From: Sabellastarte sp. h YS-2021
Lineage: Eukaryota > Annelida > Polychaeta > Sabellida > Sabellidae
Direction: 5' to 3'
Length of the DNA: 64,000 bases
NCBI GenBank assembly: GCA_964017235.1
Contig: OZ024935.1
Coordinates: 32,405,596 to 32,469,595 of the forward strand
Each line of letters begins with the position of its first letter. Position 1 is the stretch's first letter. The notes under the pieces were generated by a model. It was given only the letters and a program-made list of their open reading frames with translations, was not told the DNA's origin and ran no database searches. A program made the translations under genes and the position numbers. This document shows positions 10,449 to 25,467 of this stretch, in pieces.

Positions 10449-13400
10449 ACTTACATCTACATGGAAAATTCATGTCACGACCTGTCCAAGTTCCCGGAGC
10501 ACCGTTTTTCCTCCACAATTAAGTCAAATATTGAGATGTAATGCTGAAATTTGGGCAGGACGTTAGATTCATGTTACTGGTGATGATAGAAAAGATTTCA
10601 GACTTACATCTATGTGGGAAACCAGTGTTGCGAACTGTCAAGGCTACATCGCCCAAGTACCCGGAGCGCCTTTTTTCCTCTGTAACTAAGTGAAATTTTG
10701 AGATGAAACCCTGGAATTTGGCCAGGACATTAGTTTTGTGGCACTTGTATTATAGCAATGATTTCAGATTTAAATCTACATGGAAAACTAGTGTCATGAC
10801 CCGTCAAGGCTACATCGCCAAAGTACCTGGAGCGCTGTTTTTCCTCCAAAACTAAGTCAAATATTGAGATGTAATGCTGAAATTTGGGCTGGACGTTAGA
10901 TTCATGTTACTGGTCATAATAGAAAAGATTTCAGACTTACATCTATGTGGGAAACTAGTGTCACGACCTGTCAAGGCTACATCGCCCAAGTACCCGGAGC
11001 GCCTTTTTTCCTCTGTAAATAAGTCAAATATTGAGATGTAACGCTGGAATTTAAGTAGGACGTTAGTTTTGTGGCACTTGTGATTATAGCAATGATTTCA
11101 GACTTACATCTACATGGAAAATTCATGTCACGACCTGTCCAAGTTCCCGGAGCACCGTTTTTCCTCCACAATTAAGTCAAATATTGAGATGTAATGCTGA
11201 AATTTGGGCAGGACGTTAGATTCATGTTACTGGTGATGATAGAAAAGATTTCAGACTTACATCTATGTGGGAAACCAGTGTTGCGAACTGTCAAGGCTAC
11301 ATCGCCCAAGTACCCGGAGCGCCTTTTTTCCTCTGTAACTAAGTGAAATTTTGAGATGAAACCCTGGAATTTGGGCAGGAGATTAGTTTTGTGGCACTTG
11401 TATTATAGCAATGATTTCAGACTTAAATCTACATGGGAAACTAGTGTCATGACCCGTCAAGGCTACATCGCCAAAGTACCTGGAGCGCTGTTTTTCCTCC
11501 AAAACTAAGTCAAATATTGAGATGTAATGCTGAAATTTGGGCTGGACGTTAGATTCATGTTACTGGTGATAATAGAAAAGATTTCAGACTTACATCTATG
11601 TGGGAAACTAGTGTCATGACCTGTCAAGGCTACATCGCCCAAGTACCCGGAGCGCCTTTTTTCCTCTGTAAATAAGTCAAATATTGAGATGTAACGCTGG
11701 AATTTGGGTAGGACGTTAGTTTTGTGGCACTTGTGATTATAGCAATGATTTCAGACTTACATCTACATGGAAAATTCATGTCACGACCTGTCCAAGTTCT
11801 CGGAGCACCGTTTTTCCTCCACAATTAAGTCAAATATTGAGATGTAATGCTGAAATTTGGGCTGGACGTTAGATTCATGTTACTGGTGATGATAGAAAAG
11901 ATTTCAGACTTACATCTATGTGGGAAACCAGTGTTGCGAACTGTCAAGGCTACATCGCCCAAGTACCCGGAGCGCCTTTTTTCCTCTGTAACTAAGTGAA
12001 ATTTTGAGATGAAACCCTGGAATTTGGCCAGGACATTAGTTTTGTGGCACTTGTATTATAGCAATGATTTCAGATTTAAATCTACATGGAAAACTAGTGT
12101 CATGACCCGTCAAGGCTACATCGCCAAAGTACCTGGAGCGCTGTTTTTCCTCCAAAACTAAGTCAAATATTGAGATGTAATGCTGAAATTTGGGCTGGAC
12201 GTTAGATTCATGTTACTGGTCATAATAGAAAAGATTTCAGACTTACATCTATGTGGGAAACTAGTGTCACGACCTGTCAAGGCTACATCGCCCAAGTACC
12301 CGGAGCGCCTTTTTTCCTCTGTAAATAAGTCAAATATTGAGATGTAACGCTGGAATTTAAGTAGGACGTTAGTTTTGTGGCACTTGTGATTATAGCAATG
12401 ATTTCAGACTTACATCTACATGGAAAATTCATGTCACGACCTGTCCAAGTTCCCGGAGCACCGTTTTTCCTCCACAATTAAGTCAAATATTGAGATGTAA
12501 TGCTGAAATTTGGGCAGGACGTTAGATTCATGTTACTGGTGATGATAGAAAAGATTTCAGACTTACATCTATGTGGGAAACCAGTGTTGCGAACTGTCAA
12601 GGCTACATCGCCCAAGTACCCGGAGCGCCTTTTTTCCTCTGTAACTAAGTGAAATTTTGAGATGAAACCCTGGAATTTGGGCAGGAGATTAGTTTTGTGG
12701 CACTTGTATTATAGCAATGATTTCAGACTTAAATCTACATGGGAAACTAGTGTCATGACCCGTCAAGGCTACATCGCCAAAGTACCTGGAGCGCTGTTTT
12801 TCCTCCAAAACTAAGTCAAATATTGAGATGTAATGCTGAAATTTGGGCTGGACGTTAGATTCATGTTACTGGTGATAATAGAAAAGATTTCAGACTTACA
12901 TCTATGTGGGAAACTAGTGTCATGACCTGTCAAGGCTACATCGCCCAAGTACCCGGAGCGCCTTTTTTCCTCTGTAAATAAGTCAAATATTGAGATGTAA
13001 CGCTGGAATTTGGGTAGGACGTTAGTTTTGTGGCACTTGTGATTATAGCAATGATTTCAGACTTACATCTACATGGAAAATTCATGTCACGACCTGTCCA
13101 AGTTCCCGGAGCACCGTTTTTCCTCCACAATTAAGTCAAATATTGAGATGTAATGCTGAAATTTGGGCAGGACGTTAGATTCATGTTACTGGTGATGATA
13201 GAAAAGATTTCAGACTTACATCTATGTGGGAAACCAGTGTTGCGAACTGTCAAGGCTACATCGCCCAAGTACCCGGAGCGCCTTTTTTCCTCTGTAACTA
13301 AGTGAAATTTTGAGATGAAACCCTGGAATTTGGCCAGGACATTAGTTTTGTGGCACTTGTATTATAGCAATGATTTCAGATTTAAATCTACATGGAAAAC

Positions 13401-13713
13401 TAGTGTCATGACCCGTCAAGGCTACATCGCCAAAGTACCTGGAGCGCTGTTTTTCCTCCAAAACTAAGTCAAATATTGAGATGTAATGCTGAAATTTGGG
13501 CTGGACGTTAGATTCATGTTACTGGTCATAATAGAAAAGATTTCAGACTTACATCTATGTGGGAAACTAGTGTCACGACCTGTCAAGGCTACATCGCCCA
13601 AGTACCCGGAGCGCCTTTTTTCCTCTGTAAATAAGTCAAATATTGAGATGTAACGCTGGAATTTAAGTAGGACGTTAGTTTTGTGGCACTTGTGATTATA
13701 GCAATGATTTCAG
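10449..13713 (+). repeat. Copies 17-21, block p-S-R-S-p
   Basis: Together with copy 16 (class G, 9796-10448) this forms a six-copy unit G-p-S-R-S-p that recurs directly downstream. Copy 19 (class R) carries 'gttctcgg' for 'gttcccgg' and 'ggctgg' for 'ggcagg' in its A monomer. Confidence 0.85.
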
Positions 13714-16700
13714 ACTTACATCTACATGGAAAATTCATGTCACGACCTGTCCAAGTTCCCGGAGCACCGTTTTTCCTCCACAGTTAAGTCAAATATTGAG
13801 ATGTAATGCTGAAATTTGGGCAGGACGTTAGATTCATGTTACTGGTGATGATAGAAAAGATTTCAGACTTACATCTATGTGGGAAACCAGTGTTGCAAAC
13901 TGTCAAGGCTACATCGCCCAAGTACCCGGAGCGCCTTTTTTCCTCTGTAACTAAGTGAAATTTTGAGATGAAACCCTGGAATTTGGGCAGGAGATTAGTT
14001 TTGTGGCACTTGTATTATAGCAATGATTTCAGACTTAAATCTACATGGGAAACTAGTGTCATGACCCGTCAAGGCTACATCGCCAAAGTACCTGGAGCGC
14101 TGTTTTTCCTCCAAAACTAAGTCAAATATTGAGATGTAATGCTGAAATTTGGGCTGGACGTTAGATTCATGTTACTGGTGATAATAGAAAAGATTTCAGA
14201 CTTACATCTATGTGGGAAACTAGTGTCATGACCTGTCAAGGCTACATCGCCCAAGTACCCGGAGCGCCTTTTTTCCTCTGTAAATAAGTCAAATATTGAG
14301 ATGTAACGCTGGAATTTGGGTAGGACGTTAGTTTTGTGGCACTTGTGATTATAGCAATGATTTCAGACTTACATCTACATGGAAAATTCATGTCACGACC
14401 TGTCCAAGTTCCCGGAGCACCGTTTTTCCTCCACAATTAAGTCAAATATTGAGATGTAATGCTGAAATTTGGGCAGGACGTTAGATTCATGTTACTGGTG
14501 ATGATAGAAAAGATTTCAGACTTACATCTATGTGGGAAACCAGTGTTGCGAACTGTCAAGGCTACATCGCCCAAGTACCCGGAGCGCCTTTTTTCCTCTG
14601 TAACTAAGTGAAATTTTGAGATGAAACCCTGGAATTTGGCCAGGACATTAGTTTTGTGGCACTTGTATTATAGCAATGATTTCAGATTTAAATCTACATG
14701 GAAAACTAGTGTCATGACCCGTCAAGGCTACATCGCCAAAGTACCTGGAGCGCTGTTTTTCCTCCAAAACTAAGTCAAATATTGAGATGTAATGCTGAAA
14801 TTTGGGCTGGACGTTAGATTCATGTTACTGGTCATAATAGAAAAGATTTCAGACTTACATCTATGTGGGAAACTAGTGTCACGACCTGTCAAGGCTACAT
14901 CGCCCAAGTACCCGGAGCGCCTTTTTTCCTCTGTAAATAAGTCAAATATTGAGATGTAACGCTGGAATTTAAGTAGGACGTTAGTTTTGTGGCACTTGTG
15001 ATTATAGCAATGATTTCAGACTTACATCTACATGGAAAATTCATGTCACGACCTGTCCAAGTTCCCGGAGCACCGTTTTTCCTCCACAATTAAGTCAAAT
15101 ATTGAGATGTAATGCTGAAATTTGGGCAGGACGTTAGATTCATGTTACTGGTGATGATAGAAAAGATTTCAGACTTACATCTATGTGGGAAACCAGTGTT
15201 GCGAACTGTCAAGGCTACATCGCCCAAGTACCCGGAGCGCCTTTTTTCCTCTGTAACTAAGTGAAATTTTGAGATGAAACCCTGGAATTTGGGCAGGAGA
15301 TTAGTTTTGTGGCACTTGTATTATAGCAATGATTTCAGACTTAAATCTACATGGGAAACTAGTGTCATGACCCGTCAAGGCTACATCGCCAAAGTACCTG
15401 GAGCGCTGTTTTTCCTCCAAAACTAAGTCAAATATTGAGATGTAATGCTGAAATTTGGGCTGGACGTTAGATTCATGTTACTGGTGATAATAGAAAAGAT
15501 TTCAGACTTACATCTATGTGGGAAACTAGTGTCATGACCTGTCAAGGCTACATCGCCCAAGTACCCGGAGCGCCTTTTTTCCTCTGTAAATAAGTCAAAT
15601 ATTGAGATGTAACGCTGGAATTTGGGTAGGACGTTAGTTTTGTGGCACTTGTGATTATAGCAATGATTTCAGACTTACATCTACATGGAAAATTCATGTC
15701 ACGACCTGTCCAAGTTCTCGGAGCACCGTTTTTCCTCCACAATTAAGTCAAATATTGAGATGTAATGCTGAAATTTGGGCTGGACGTTAGATTCATGTTA
15801 CTGGTGATGATAGAAAAGATTTCAGACTTACATCTATGTGGGAAACCAGTGTTGCGAACTGTCAAGGCTACATCGCCCAAGTACCCGGAGCGCCTTTTTT
15901 CCTCTGTAACTAAGTGAAATTTTGAGATGAAACCCTGGAATTTGGCCAGGACATTAGTTTTGTGGCACTTGTATTATAGCAATGATTTCAGATTTAAATC
16001 TACATGGAAAACTAGTGTCATGACCCGTCAAGGCTACATCGCCAAAGTACCTGGAGCGCTGTTTTTCCTCCAAAACTAAGTCAAATATTGAGATGTAATG
16101 CTGAAATTTGGGCTGGACGTTAGATTCATGTTACTGGTCATAATAGAAAAGATTTCAGACTTACATCTATGTGGGAAACTAGTGTCACGACCTGTCAAGG
16201 CTACATCGCCCAAGTACCCGGAGCGCCTTTTTTCCTCTGTAAATAAGTCAAATATTGAGATGTAACGCTGGAATTTAAGTAGGACGTTAGTTTTGTGGCA
16301 CTTGTGATTATAGCAATGATTTCAGACTTACATCTACATGGAAAATTCATGTCACGACCTGTCCAAGTTCCCGGAGCACCGTTTTTCCTCCACAATTAAG
16401 TCAAATATTGAGATGTAATGCTGAAATTTGGGCAGGACGTTAGATTCATGTTACTGGTGATGATAGAAAAGATTTCAGACTTACATCTATGTGGGAAACC
16501 AGTGTTGCGAACTGTCAAGGCTACATCGCCCAAGTACCCGGAGCGCCTTTTTTCCTCTGTAACTAAGTGAAATTTTGAGATGAAACCCTGGAATTTGGGC
16601 AGGAGATTAGTTTTGTGGCACTTGTATTATAGCAATGATTTCAGACTTAAATCTACATGGGAAACTAGTGTCATGACCCGTCAAGGCTACATCGCCAAAG

Positions 16701-17631
16701 TACCTGGAGCGCTGTTTTTCCTCCAAAACTAAGTCAAATATTGAGATGTAATGCTGAAATTTGGGCTGGACGTTAGATTCATGTTACTGGTGATAATAGA
16801 AAAGATTTCAGACTTACATCTATGTGGGAAACTAGTGTCATGACCTGTCAAGGCTACATCGCCCAAGTACCCGGAGCGCCTTTTTTCCTCTGTAAATAAG
16901 TCAAATATTGAGATGTAACGCTGGAATTTGGGTAGGACGTTAGTTTTGTGGCACTTGTGATTATAGCAATGATTTCAGACTTACATCTACATGGAAAATT
17001 CATGTCACGACCTGTCCAAGTTCCCGGAGCACCGTTTTTCCTCCACAATTAAGTCAAATATTGAGATGTAATGCTGAAATTTGGGCAGGACGTTAGATTC
17101 ATGTTACTGGTGATGATAGAAAAGATTTCAGACTTACATCTATGTGGGAAACCAGTGTTGCGAACTGTCAAGGCTACATCGCCCAAGTACCCGGAGCGCC
17201 TTTTTTCCTCTGTAACTAAGTGAAATTTTGAGATGAAACCCTGGAATTTGGCCAGGACATTAGTTTTGTGGCACTTGTATTATAGCAATGATTTCAGATT
17301 TAAATCTACATGGAAAACTAGTGTCATGACCCGTCAAGGCTACATCGCCAAAGTACCTGGAGCGCTGTTTTTCCTCCAAAACTAAGTCAAATATTGAGAT
17401 GTAATGCTGAAATTTGGGCTGGACGTTAGATTCATGTTACTGGTCATAATAGAAAAGATTTCAGACTTACATCTATGTGGGAAACTAGTGTCACGACCTG
17501 TCAAGGCTACATCGCCCAAGTACCCGGAGCGCCTTTTTTCCTCTGTAAATAAGTCAAATATTGAGATGTAACGCTGGAATTTAAGTAGGACGTTAGTTTT
17601 GTGGCACTTGTGATTATAGCAATGATTTCAG
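13714..17631 (+). repeat. Copies 22-27, block G-p-S-R-S-p
   Basis: Second occurrence of the six-copy unit of 3918 bp (first at 9796-13713). The rare R alleles recur in copy 25, exactly six copies after copy 19, which marks the duplication clearly. Confidence 0.87.
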
Positions 17632-20600
17632 ACTTACATCTACATGGAAAATTCATGTCACGACCTGTCCAAGTTCCCGGAGCACCGTTTTTCCTCCACA
17701 ATTAAGTCAAATATTGAGATGTAATGCTGAAATTTGGGCAGGACGTTAGATTCATGTTACTGGTGATGATAGAAAAGATTTCAGACTTACATCTATGTGG
17801 GAAACCAGTGTTGCGAACTGTCAAGGCTACATCGCCCAAGTACCCGGAGCGCCTTTTTTCCTCTGTAACTAAGTGAAATTTTGAGATGAAACCCTGGAAT
17901 TTGGGCAGGAGATTAGTTTTGTGGCACTTGTATTATAGCAATGATTTCAGACTTAAATCTACATGGGAAACTAGTGTCATGACCCGTCAAGGCTACATCG
18001 CCAAAGTACCTGGAGCGCTGTTTTTCCTCCAAAACTAAGTCAAATATTGAGATGTAATGCTGAAATTTGGGCTGGACGTTAGATTCATGTTACTGGTGAT
18101 AATAGAAAAGATTTCAGACTTACATCTATGTGGGAAACTAGTGTCATGACCTGTCAAGGCTACATCGCCCAAGTACCCGGAGCGCCTTTTTTCCTCTGTA
18201 AATAAGTCAAATATTGAGATGTAACGCTGGAATTTGGGTAGGACGTTAGTTTTGTGGCACTTGTGATTATAGCAATGATTTCAGACTTACATCTACATGG
18301 AAAATTCATGTCACGACCTGTCCAAGTTCCCGGAGCACCGTTTTTCCTCCACAATTAAGTCAAATATTGAGATGTAATGCTGAAATTTGGGCAGGACGTT
18401 AGATTCATGTTACTGGTGATGATAGAAAAGATTTCAGACTTACATCTATGTGGGAAACCAGTGTTGCGAACTGTCAAGGCTACATCGCCCAAGTACCCGG
18501 AGCGCCTTTTTTCCTCTGTAACTAAGTGAAATTTTGAGATGAAACCCTGGATATTGGGCAGGAGATTAGTTTTGTGGCACTTGTATTATAGCAATGATTT
18601 CAGACTTAAATCTACATGGGAAACTAGTGTCATGACCCGTCAAGGCTACATCGCCAAAGTACCTGGAGCGCTGTTTTTCCTCCAAAACTAAGTCAAATAT
18701 TGAGATGTAATGCTGAAATTTGGGCTGGACGTTAGATTCATGTTACTGGTCATAATAGAAAAGATTTCAGACTTACATCTATGTGGGAAACTAGTGTCAC
18801 GACCTGTCAAGGCTACATCGCCCAAGTAACCGGAGCGCCTTTTTTCCTCTGTAAATAAGTCAAATATTGAGATGTAACGCTGGAATTTGGGTAGGACGTT
18901 AGTTTTGTGGCACTTGTGATTATAGCAATGATTTCAGACTTACATCTACATGGAAAATTCATGTCACGACCTGTCCAAGTTCCCGGAGCACCGTTTTTCC
19001 TCCACAATTAAGTCAAATATTGAGATGTAATGCTGAAATTTGGGCAGGACGTTAGATTCATGTTACTGGTGATGATAGAAAAGATTTCAGACTTACATCT
19101 ATGTGGGAAACCAGTGTTGCGAACTGTCAAGGCTACATCGCCCAAGTACCCGGAGCGCCTTTTTTCCTCTGTAACTAAGTGAAATTTTGAGATGAAACCC
19201 TGGAATTTGGCCAGGACATTAGTTTTGTGGCACTTGTATTATAGCAATGATTTCAGATTTAAATCTACATGGAAAACTAGTGTCATGACCCGTCAAGGCT
19301 ACATCGCCAAAGTACCTGGAGCGCTGTTTTTCCTCCAAAACTAAGTCAAATATTGAGATGTAATGCTGAAATTTGGGCTGGACGTTAGATTCATGTTACT
19401 GGTCATAATAGAAAAGATTTCAGACTTACATCTATGTGGGAAACTAGTGTCACGACCTGTCAAGGCTACATCGCCCAAGTACCCGGAGCGCCTTTTTTCC
19501 TCTGTAAATAAGTCAAATATTGAGATGTAATGCTGGAATTTAAGTAGGACGTTAGTTTTGTGGCACTTGTGATTATAGCAATGATTTCAGACTTACATCT
19601 ACATGGAAAATTCATGTCACGACCTGTCCAAGTTCCCGGAGCACCGTTTTTCCTCCACAATTAAGTCAAATATTGAGATGTAATGCTGAAATTTGGGCAG
19701 GACGTTAGATTCATGTTACTGGTGATGATAGAAAAGATTTCAGACTTACATCTATGTGGGAAACCAGTGTTGCGAACTGTCAAGGCTACATCGCCCAAGT
19801 ACCCGGAGCGCCTTTTTTCCTCTGTAACTAAGTGAAATTTTGAGATGAAACCCTGGAATTTGGGCAGGAGATTAGTTTTGTGGCACTTGTATTATAGCAA
19901 TGATTTCAGACTTAAATCTACATGGGAAACTAGTGTCATGACCCGTCAAGGCTACATCGCCAAAGTACCTGGAGCGCTGTTTTTCCTCCAAAACTAAGTC
20001 AAATATTGAGATGTAATGCTGAAATTTGGGCTGGACGTTAGATTCATGTTACTGGTGATAATAGAAAAGATTTCAGACTTACATCTATGTGGGAAACTAG
20101 TGTCATGACCTGTCAAGGCTACATCGCCCAAGTACCCGGAGCGCCTTTTTTCCTCTGTAAATAAGTCAAATATTGAGATGTAACGCTGGAATTTGGGTAG
20201 GACGTTAGTTTTGTGGCACTTGTGATTATAGCAATGATTTCAGACTTACATCTACATGGAAAATTCATGTCACGACCTGTCCAAGTTCCCGGAGCACCGT
20301 TTTTCCTCCACAATTAAGTCAAATATTGAGATGTAATGCTGAAATTTGGGCAGGACGTTAGATTCATGTTACTGGTGATGATAGAAAAGATTTCAGACTT
20401 ACATCTATGTGGGAAACCAGTGTTGCGAACTGTCAAGGCTACATCGCCCAAGTACCCGGAGCGCCTTTTTTCCTCTGTAACTAAGTGAAATTTTGAGATG
20501 AAACCCTGGATATTAGGCAGGAGATTAGTTTTGTGGCACTTGTATTATAGCAATGATTTCAGACTTAAATCTACATGGGAAACTAGTGTCATGACCCGTC

Positions 20601-20896
20601 AAGGCTACATCGCCAAAGTACCTGGAGCGCTGTTTTTCCTCCAAAACTAAGTCAAATATTGAGATGTAATGCTGAAATTTGGGCTGGACGTTAGATTCAT
20701 GTTACTGGTCATAATAGAAAAGATTTCAGACTTACATCTATGTGGGAAACTAGTGTCACGACCTGTCAAGGCTACATCGCCCAAGTAACCGGAGCGCCTT
20801 TTTTCCTCTGTAAATAAGTCAAATATTGAGATGTAACGCTGGAATTTGGGTAGGACGTTAGTTTTGTGGCACTTGTGATTATAGCAATGATTTCAG
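17632..20896 (+). repeat. Copies 28-32, block S-V-T-S-V
   Basis: Contains the first T copy (copy 30, 'taatgctgg' with 'ttaagtagg' in D). The T-S-V trio seen here is amplified later at 40487-49628. Copy 32 has a private base at 20515 ('ggatattaggcag'). Confidence 0.83.
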
Positions 20897-23800
20897 ACTT
20901 ACATCTACATGGAAAATTCATGTCACGACCTGTCCAAGTTCCCGGAGCACCGTTTTTCCTCCACAATTAAGTCAAATATTGAGATGTAATGCTGAAATTT
21001 GGGCAGGACGTTAGATTCATGTTACTGGTGATGATAGAAAAGATTTCAGACTTACATCTATGTGGGAAACCAGTGTTGCGAACTGTCAAGGCTACATCGC
21101 CCAAGTACCTGGAGCGCCTTTTTTCCTCTGTAACTAAGTGAAATTTTGAGATGAAACCCTGGAATTTGGCCAGGACATTAGTTTTGTGGCACTTGTATTA
21201 TAGCAATGATTTCAGATTTAAATCTACATGGAAAACTAGTGTCATGACCCGTCAAGGCTACATCGCCAAAGTACCTGGAGCGCTGTTTTTCCTCCAAAAC
21301 TAAGTCAAATATTGAGATGTAATGCTGAAATTTGGGCTGGACGTTAGATTCATGTTACTGGTCATAATAGAAAAGATTTCAGACTTACATCTATGTGGGA
21401 AACTAGTGTCACGACCTGTCAAGGCTACATCGCCCAAGTACCCGGAGCGCCTTTTTTCCTCTGTAAATAAGTCAAATATTGAGATGTAACGCTGGAATTT
21501 AAGTAGGACGTTAGTTTTGTGGCACTTGTGATTATAGCAATGATTTCAGACTTACATCTACATGGAAAATTCATGTCACGACCTGTCCAAGTTCCCGGAG
21601 CACCGTTTTTCCTCCACAGTTAAGTCAAATATTGAGATGTAATGCTGAAATTTGGGCAGGACGTTAGATTCATGTTACTGGTGATGATAGAAAAGATTTC
21701 AGACTTACATCTATGTGGGAAACCAGTGTTGCGAACTGTCAAGGCTACATCGCCCAAGTACCCGGAGCGCCTTTTTTCCTCTGTAACTAAGTGAAATTTT
21801 GAGATGAAACCCTGGAATTTGGGCAGGAGATTAGTTTTGTGGCACTTGTATTATAGCAATGATTTCAGACTTAAATCTACATGGGAAACTAGTGTCATGA
21901 CCCGTCAAGGCTACATCGCCAAAGTACCTGGAGCGCTGTTTTTCCTCCAAAACTAAGTCAAATATTGAGATGTAATGCTGAAATTTGGGGTGGACGTTAG
22001 ATTCATGTTACTGGTGATAATAGAAAAGATTTCAGACTTACATCTATGTGGGAAACTAGTGTCATGACCTGTCAAGGCTACATCGCCCAAGTACCCGGAG
22101 CGCCTTTTTTCCTCTGTAAATAAGTCAAATATTGAGATGTAACGCTGGAATTTGGGTAGGACGTTAGTTTTGTGGCACTTGTGATTATAGCAATGATTTC
22201 AGACTTACATCTACATGGAAAATTCATGTCACGACCTGTCCAAGTTCCCGGAGCACCGTTTTTCCTCCACAATTAAGTCAAATATTGAGATGTAATGCTG
22301 AAATTTGGGCAGGACGTTAGATTCATGTTACTGGTGATGATAGAAAAGATTTCAGACTTACATCTATGTGGGAAACCAGTGTTGCGAACTGTCAAGGCTA
22401 CATCGCCCAAGTACCCGGAGCGCCTTTTTTCCTCTGTAACTAAGTGAAATTTTGAGATGAAACCCTGGATATTGGGCAGGAGATTAGTTTTGTGGCACTT
22501 GTATTATAGCAATGATTTCAGACTTAAATCTACATGGGAAACTAGTGTCATGACCCGTCAAGGCTACATCGCCAAAGTACCTGGAGCGCTGTTTTTCCTC
22601 CAAAACTAAGTCAAATATTGAGATGTAATGCTGAAATTTGGGCTGGACGTTAGATTCATGTTACTGGTCATAATAGAAAAGATTTCAGACTTACATCTAT
22701 GTGGGAAACTAGTGTCACGACCTGTCAAGGCTACATCGCCCAAGTACCCGGAGCGCCTTTTTTCCTCTGTAAATAAGTCAAATATTGAGATGTAACGCTG
22801 GAATTTGGGTAGGACGTTAGTTTTGTGGCACTTGTGATTATAGCAATGATTTCAGACTTACATCTACATGGAAAATTCATGTCACGACCTGTCCAAGTTC
22901 CCGGAGCACCGTTTTTCCTCCACAATTAAGTCAAATATTGAGATGTAATGCTGAAATTTGGGCAGGACGTTAGATTCATGTTACTGGTGATGATAGAAAA
23001 GATTTCAGACTTACATCTATGTGGGAAACCAGTGTTGCGAACTGTCAAGGCTACATCGCCCAAGTACCTGGAGCGCCTTTTTTCCTCTGTAACTAAGTGA
23101 AATTTTGAGATGAAACCCTGGAATTTGGCCAGGACATTAGTTTTGTGGCACTTGTATTATAGCAATGATTTCAGATTTAAATCTACATGGAAAACTAGTG
23201 TCATGACCCGTCAAGGCTACATCGCCAAAGTACCTGGAGCGCTGTTTTTCCTCCAAAACTAAGTCAAATATTGAGATGTAATGCTGAAATTTGGGCTGGA
23301 CGTTAGATTCATGTTACTGGTCATAATAGAAAAGATTTCAGACTTACATCTATGTGGGAAACTAGTGTCACGACCTGTCAAGGCTACATCGCCCAAGTAC
23401 CCGGAGCGCCTTTTTTCCTCTGTAAATAAGTCAAATATTGAGATGTAACGCTGGAATTTAAGTAGGACGTTAGTTTTGTGGCACTTGTGATTATAGCAAT
23501 GATTTCAGACTTACATCTACATGGAAAATTCATGTCACGACCTGTCCAAGTTCCCGGAGCACCGTTTTTCCTCCACAGTTAAGTCAAATATTGAGATGTA
23601 ATGCTGAAATTTGGGCAGGACGTTAGATTCATGTTACTGGTGATGATAGAAAAGATTTCAGACTTACATCTATGTGGGAAACCAGTGTTGCGAACTGTCA
23701 AGGCTACATCGCCCAAGTACCCGGAGCGCCTTTTTTCCTCTGTAACTAAGTGAAATTTTGAGATGAAACCCTGGAATTTGGGCAGGAGATTAGTTTTGTG

Positions 23801-25467
23801 GCACTTGTATTATAGCAATGATTTCAGACTTAAATCTACATGGGAAACTAGTGTCATGACCCGTCAAGGCTACATCGCCAAAGTACCTGGAGCGCTGTTT
23901 TTCCTCCAAAACTAAGTCAAATATTGAGATGTAATGCTGAAATTTGGGGTGGACGTTAGATTCATGTTACTGGTGATAATAGAAAAGATTTCAGACTTAC
24001 ATCTATGTGGGAAACTAGTGTCATGACCTGTCAAGGCTACATCGCCCAAGTACCCGGAGCGCCTTTTTTCCTCTGTAAATAAGTCAAATATTGAGATGTA
24101 ACGCTGGAATTTGGGTAGGACGTTAGTTTTGTGGCACTTGTGATTATAGCAATGATTTCAGACTTACATCTACATGGAAAATTCATGTCACGACCTGTCC
24201 AAGTTCCCGGAGCACCGTTTTTCCTCCACAATTAAGTCAAATATTGAGATGTAATGCTGAAATTTGGGCAGGACGTTAGATTCATGTTACTGGTGATGAT
24301 AGAAAAGATTTCAGACTTACATCTATGTGGGAAACCAGTGTTGCGAACTGTCAAGGCTACATCGCCCAAGTACCCGGAGCGCCTTTTTTCCTCTGTAACT
24401 AAGTGAAATTTTGAGATGAAACCCTGGATATTGGGCAGGAGATTAGTTTTGTGGCACTTGTATTATAGCAATGATTTCAGACTTAAATCTACATGGGAAA
24501 CTAGTGTCATGACCCGTCAAGGCTACATCGCCAAAGTACCTGGAGCGCTGTTTTTCCTCCAAAACTAAGTCAAATATTGAGATGTAATGCTGAAATTTGG
24601 GCTGGACGTTAGATTCATGTTACTGGTCATAATAGAAAAGATTTCAGACTTACATCTATGTGGGAAACTAGTGTCACGACCTGTCAAGGCTACATCGCCC
24701 AAGTACCCGGAGCGCCTTTTTTCCTCTGTAAATAAGTCAAATATTGAGATGTAACGCTGGAATTTGGGTAGGACGTTAGTTTTGTGGCACTTGTGATTAT
24801 AGCAATGATTTCAGACTTACATCTACATGGAAAATTCATGTCACGACCTGTCCAAGTTCCCGGAGCACCGTTTTTCCTCCACAATTAAGTCAAATATTGA
24901 GATGTAATGCTGAAATTTGGGCAGGACGTTAGATTCATGTTACTGGTGATGATAGAAAAGATTTCAGACTTACATCTATGTGGGAAACCAGTGTTGCGAA
25001 CTGTCAAGGCTACATCGCCCAAGTACCCGGAGCGCCTTTTTTCCTCTGTAACTAAGTGAAATTTTGAGATGAAACCCTGGAATTTGGCCAGGACATTAGT
25101 TTTGTGGCACTTGTATTATAGCAATGATTTCAGATTTAAATCTACATGGAAAACTAGTGTCATGACCCGTCAAGGCTACATCGCCAAAGTACCTGGAGCG
25201 CTGTTTTTCCTCCAAAACTAAGTCAAATATTGAGATGTAATGCTGAAATTTGGGCTGGATGTTAGATTCATGTTACTGGTCATAATAGAAAAGATTTCAG
25301 ACTTACATCTATGTGGGAAACTAGTGTCACGACCTGTCAAGGCTACATCGCCCAAGTACCCGGAGCGCCTTTTTTCCTCTGTAAATAAGTCAAATATTGA
25401 GATGTAACGCTGGAATTTAAGTAGGACGTTAGTTTTGTGGCACTTGTGATTATAGCAATGATTTCAG
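20897..25467 (+). repeat. Copies 33-39, block P-H-F-P-H-F-p
   Basis: A three-copy unit P-H-F (1959 bp) occurs twice in a row, at 20897-22855 and 22856-24814. The rare base 'tggggtgg' in C marks both H copies (21990 and its equivalent 1959 bases on). Copy 39 reads 'ctggatgtt' for 'ctggacgtt' at 25260; the only other such copy is 80. Confidence 0.86.
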
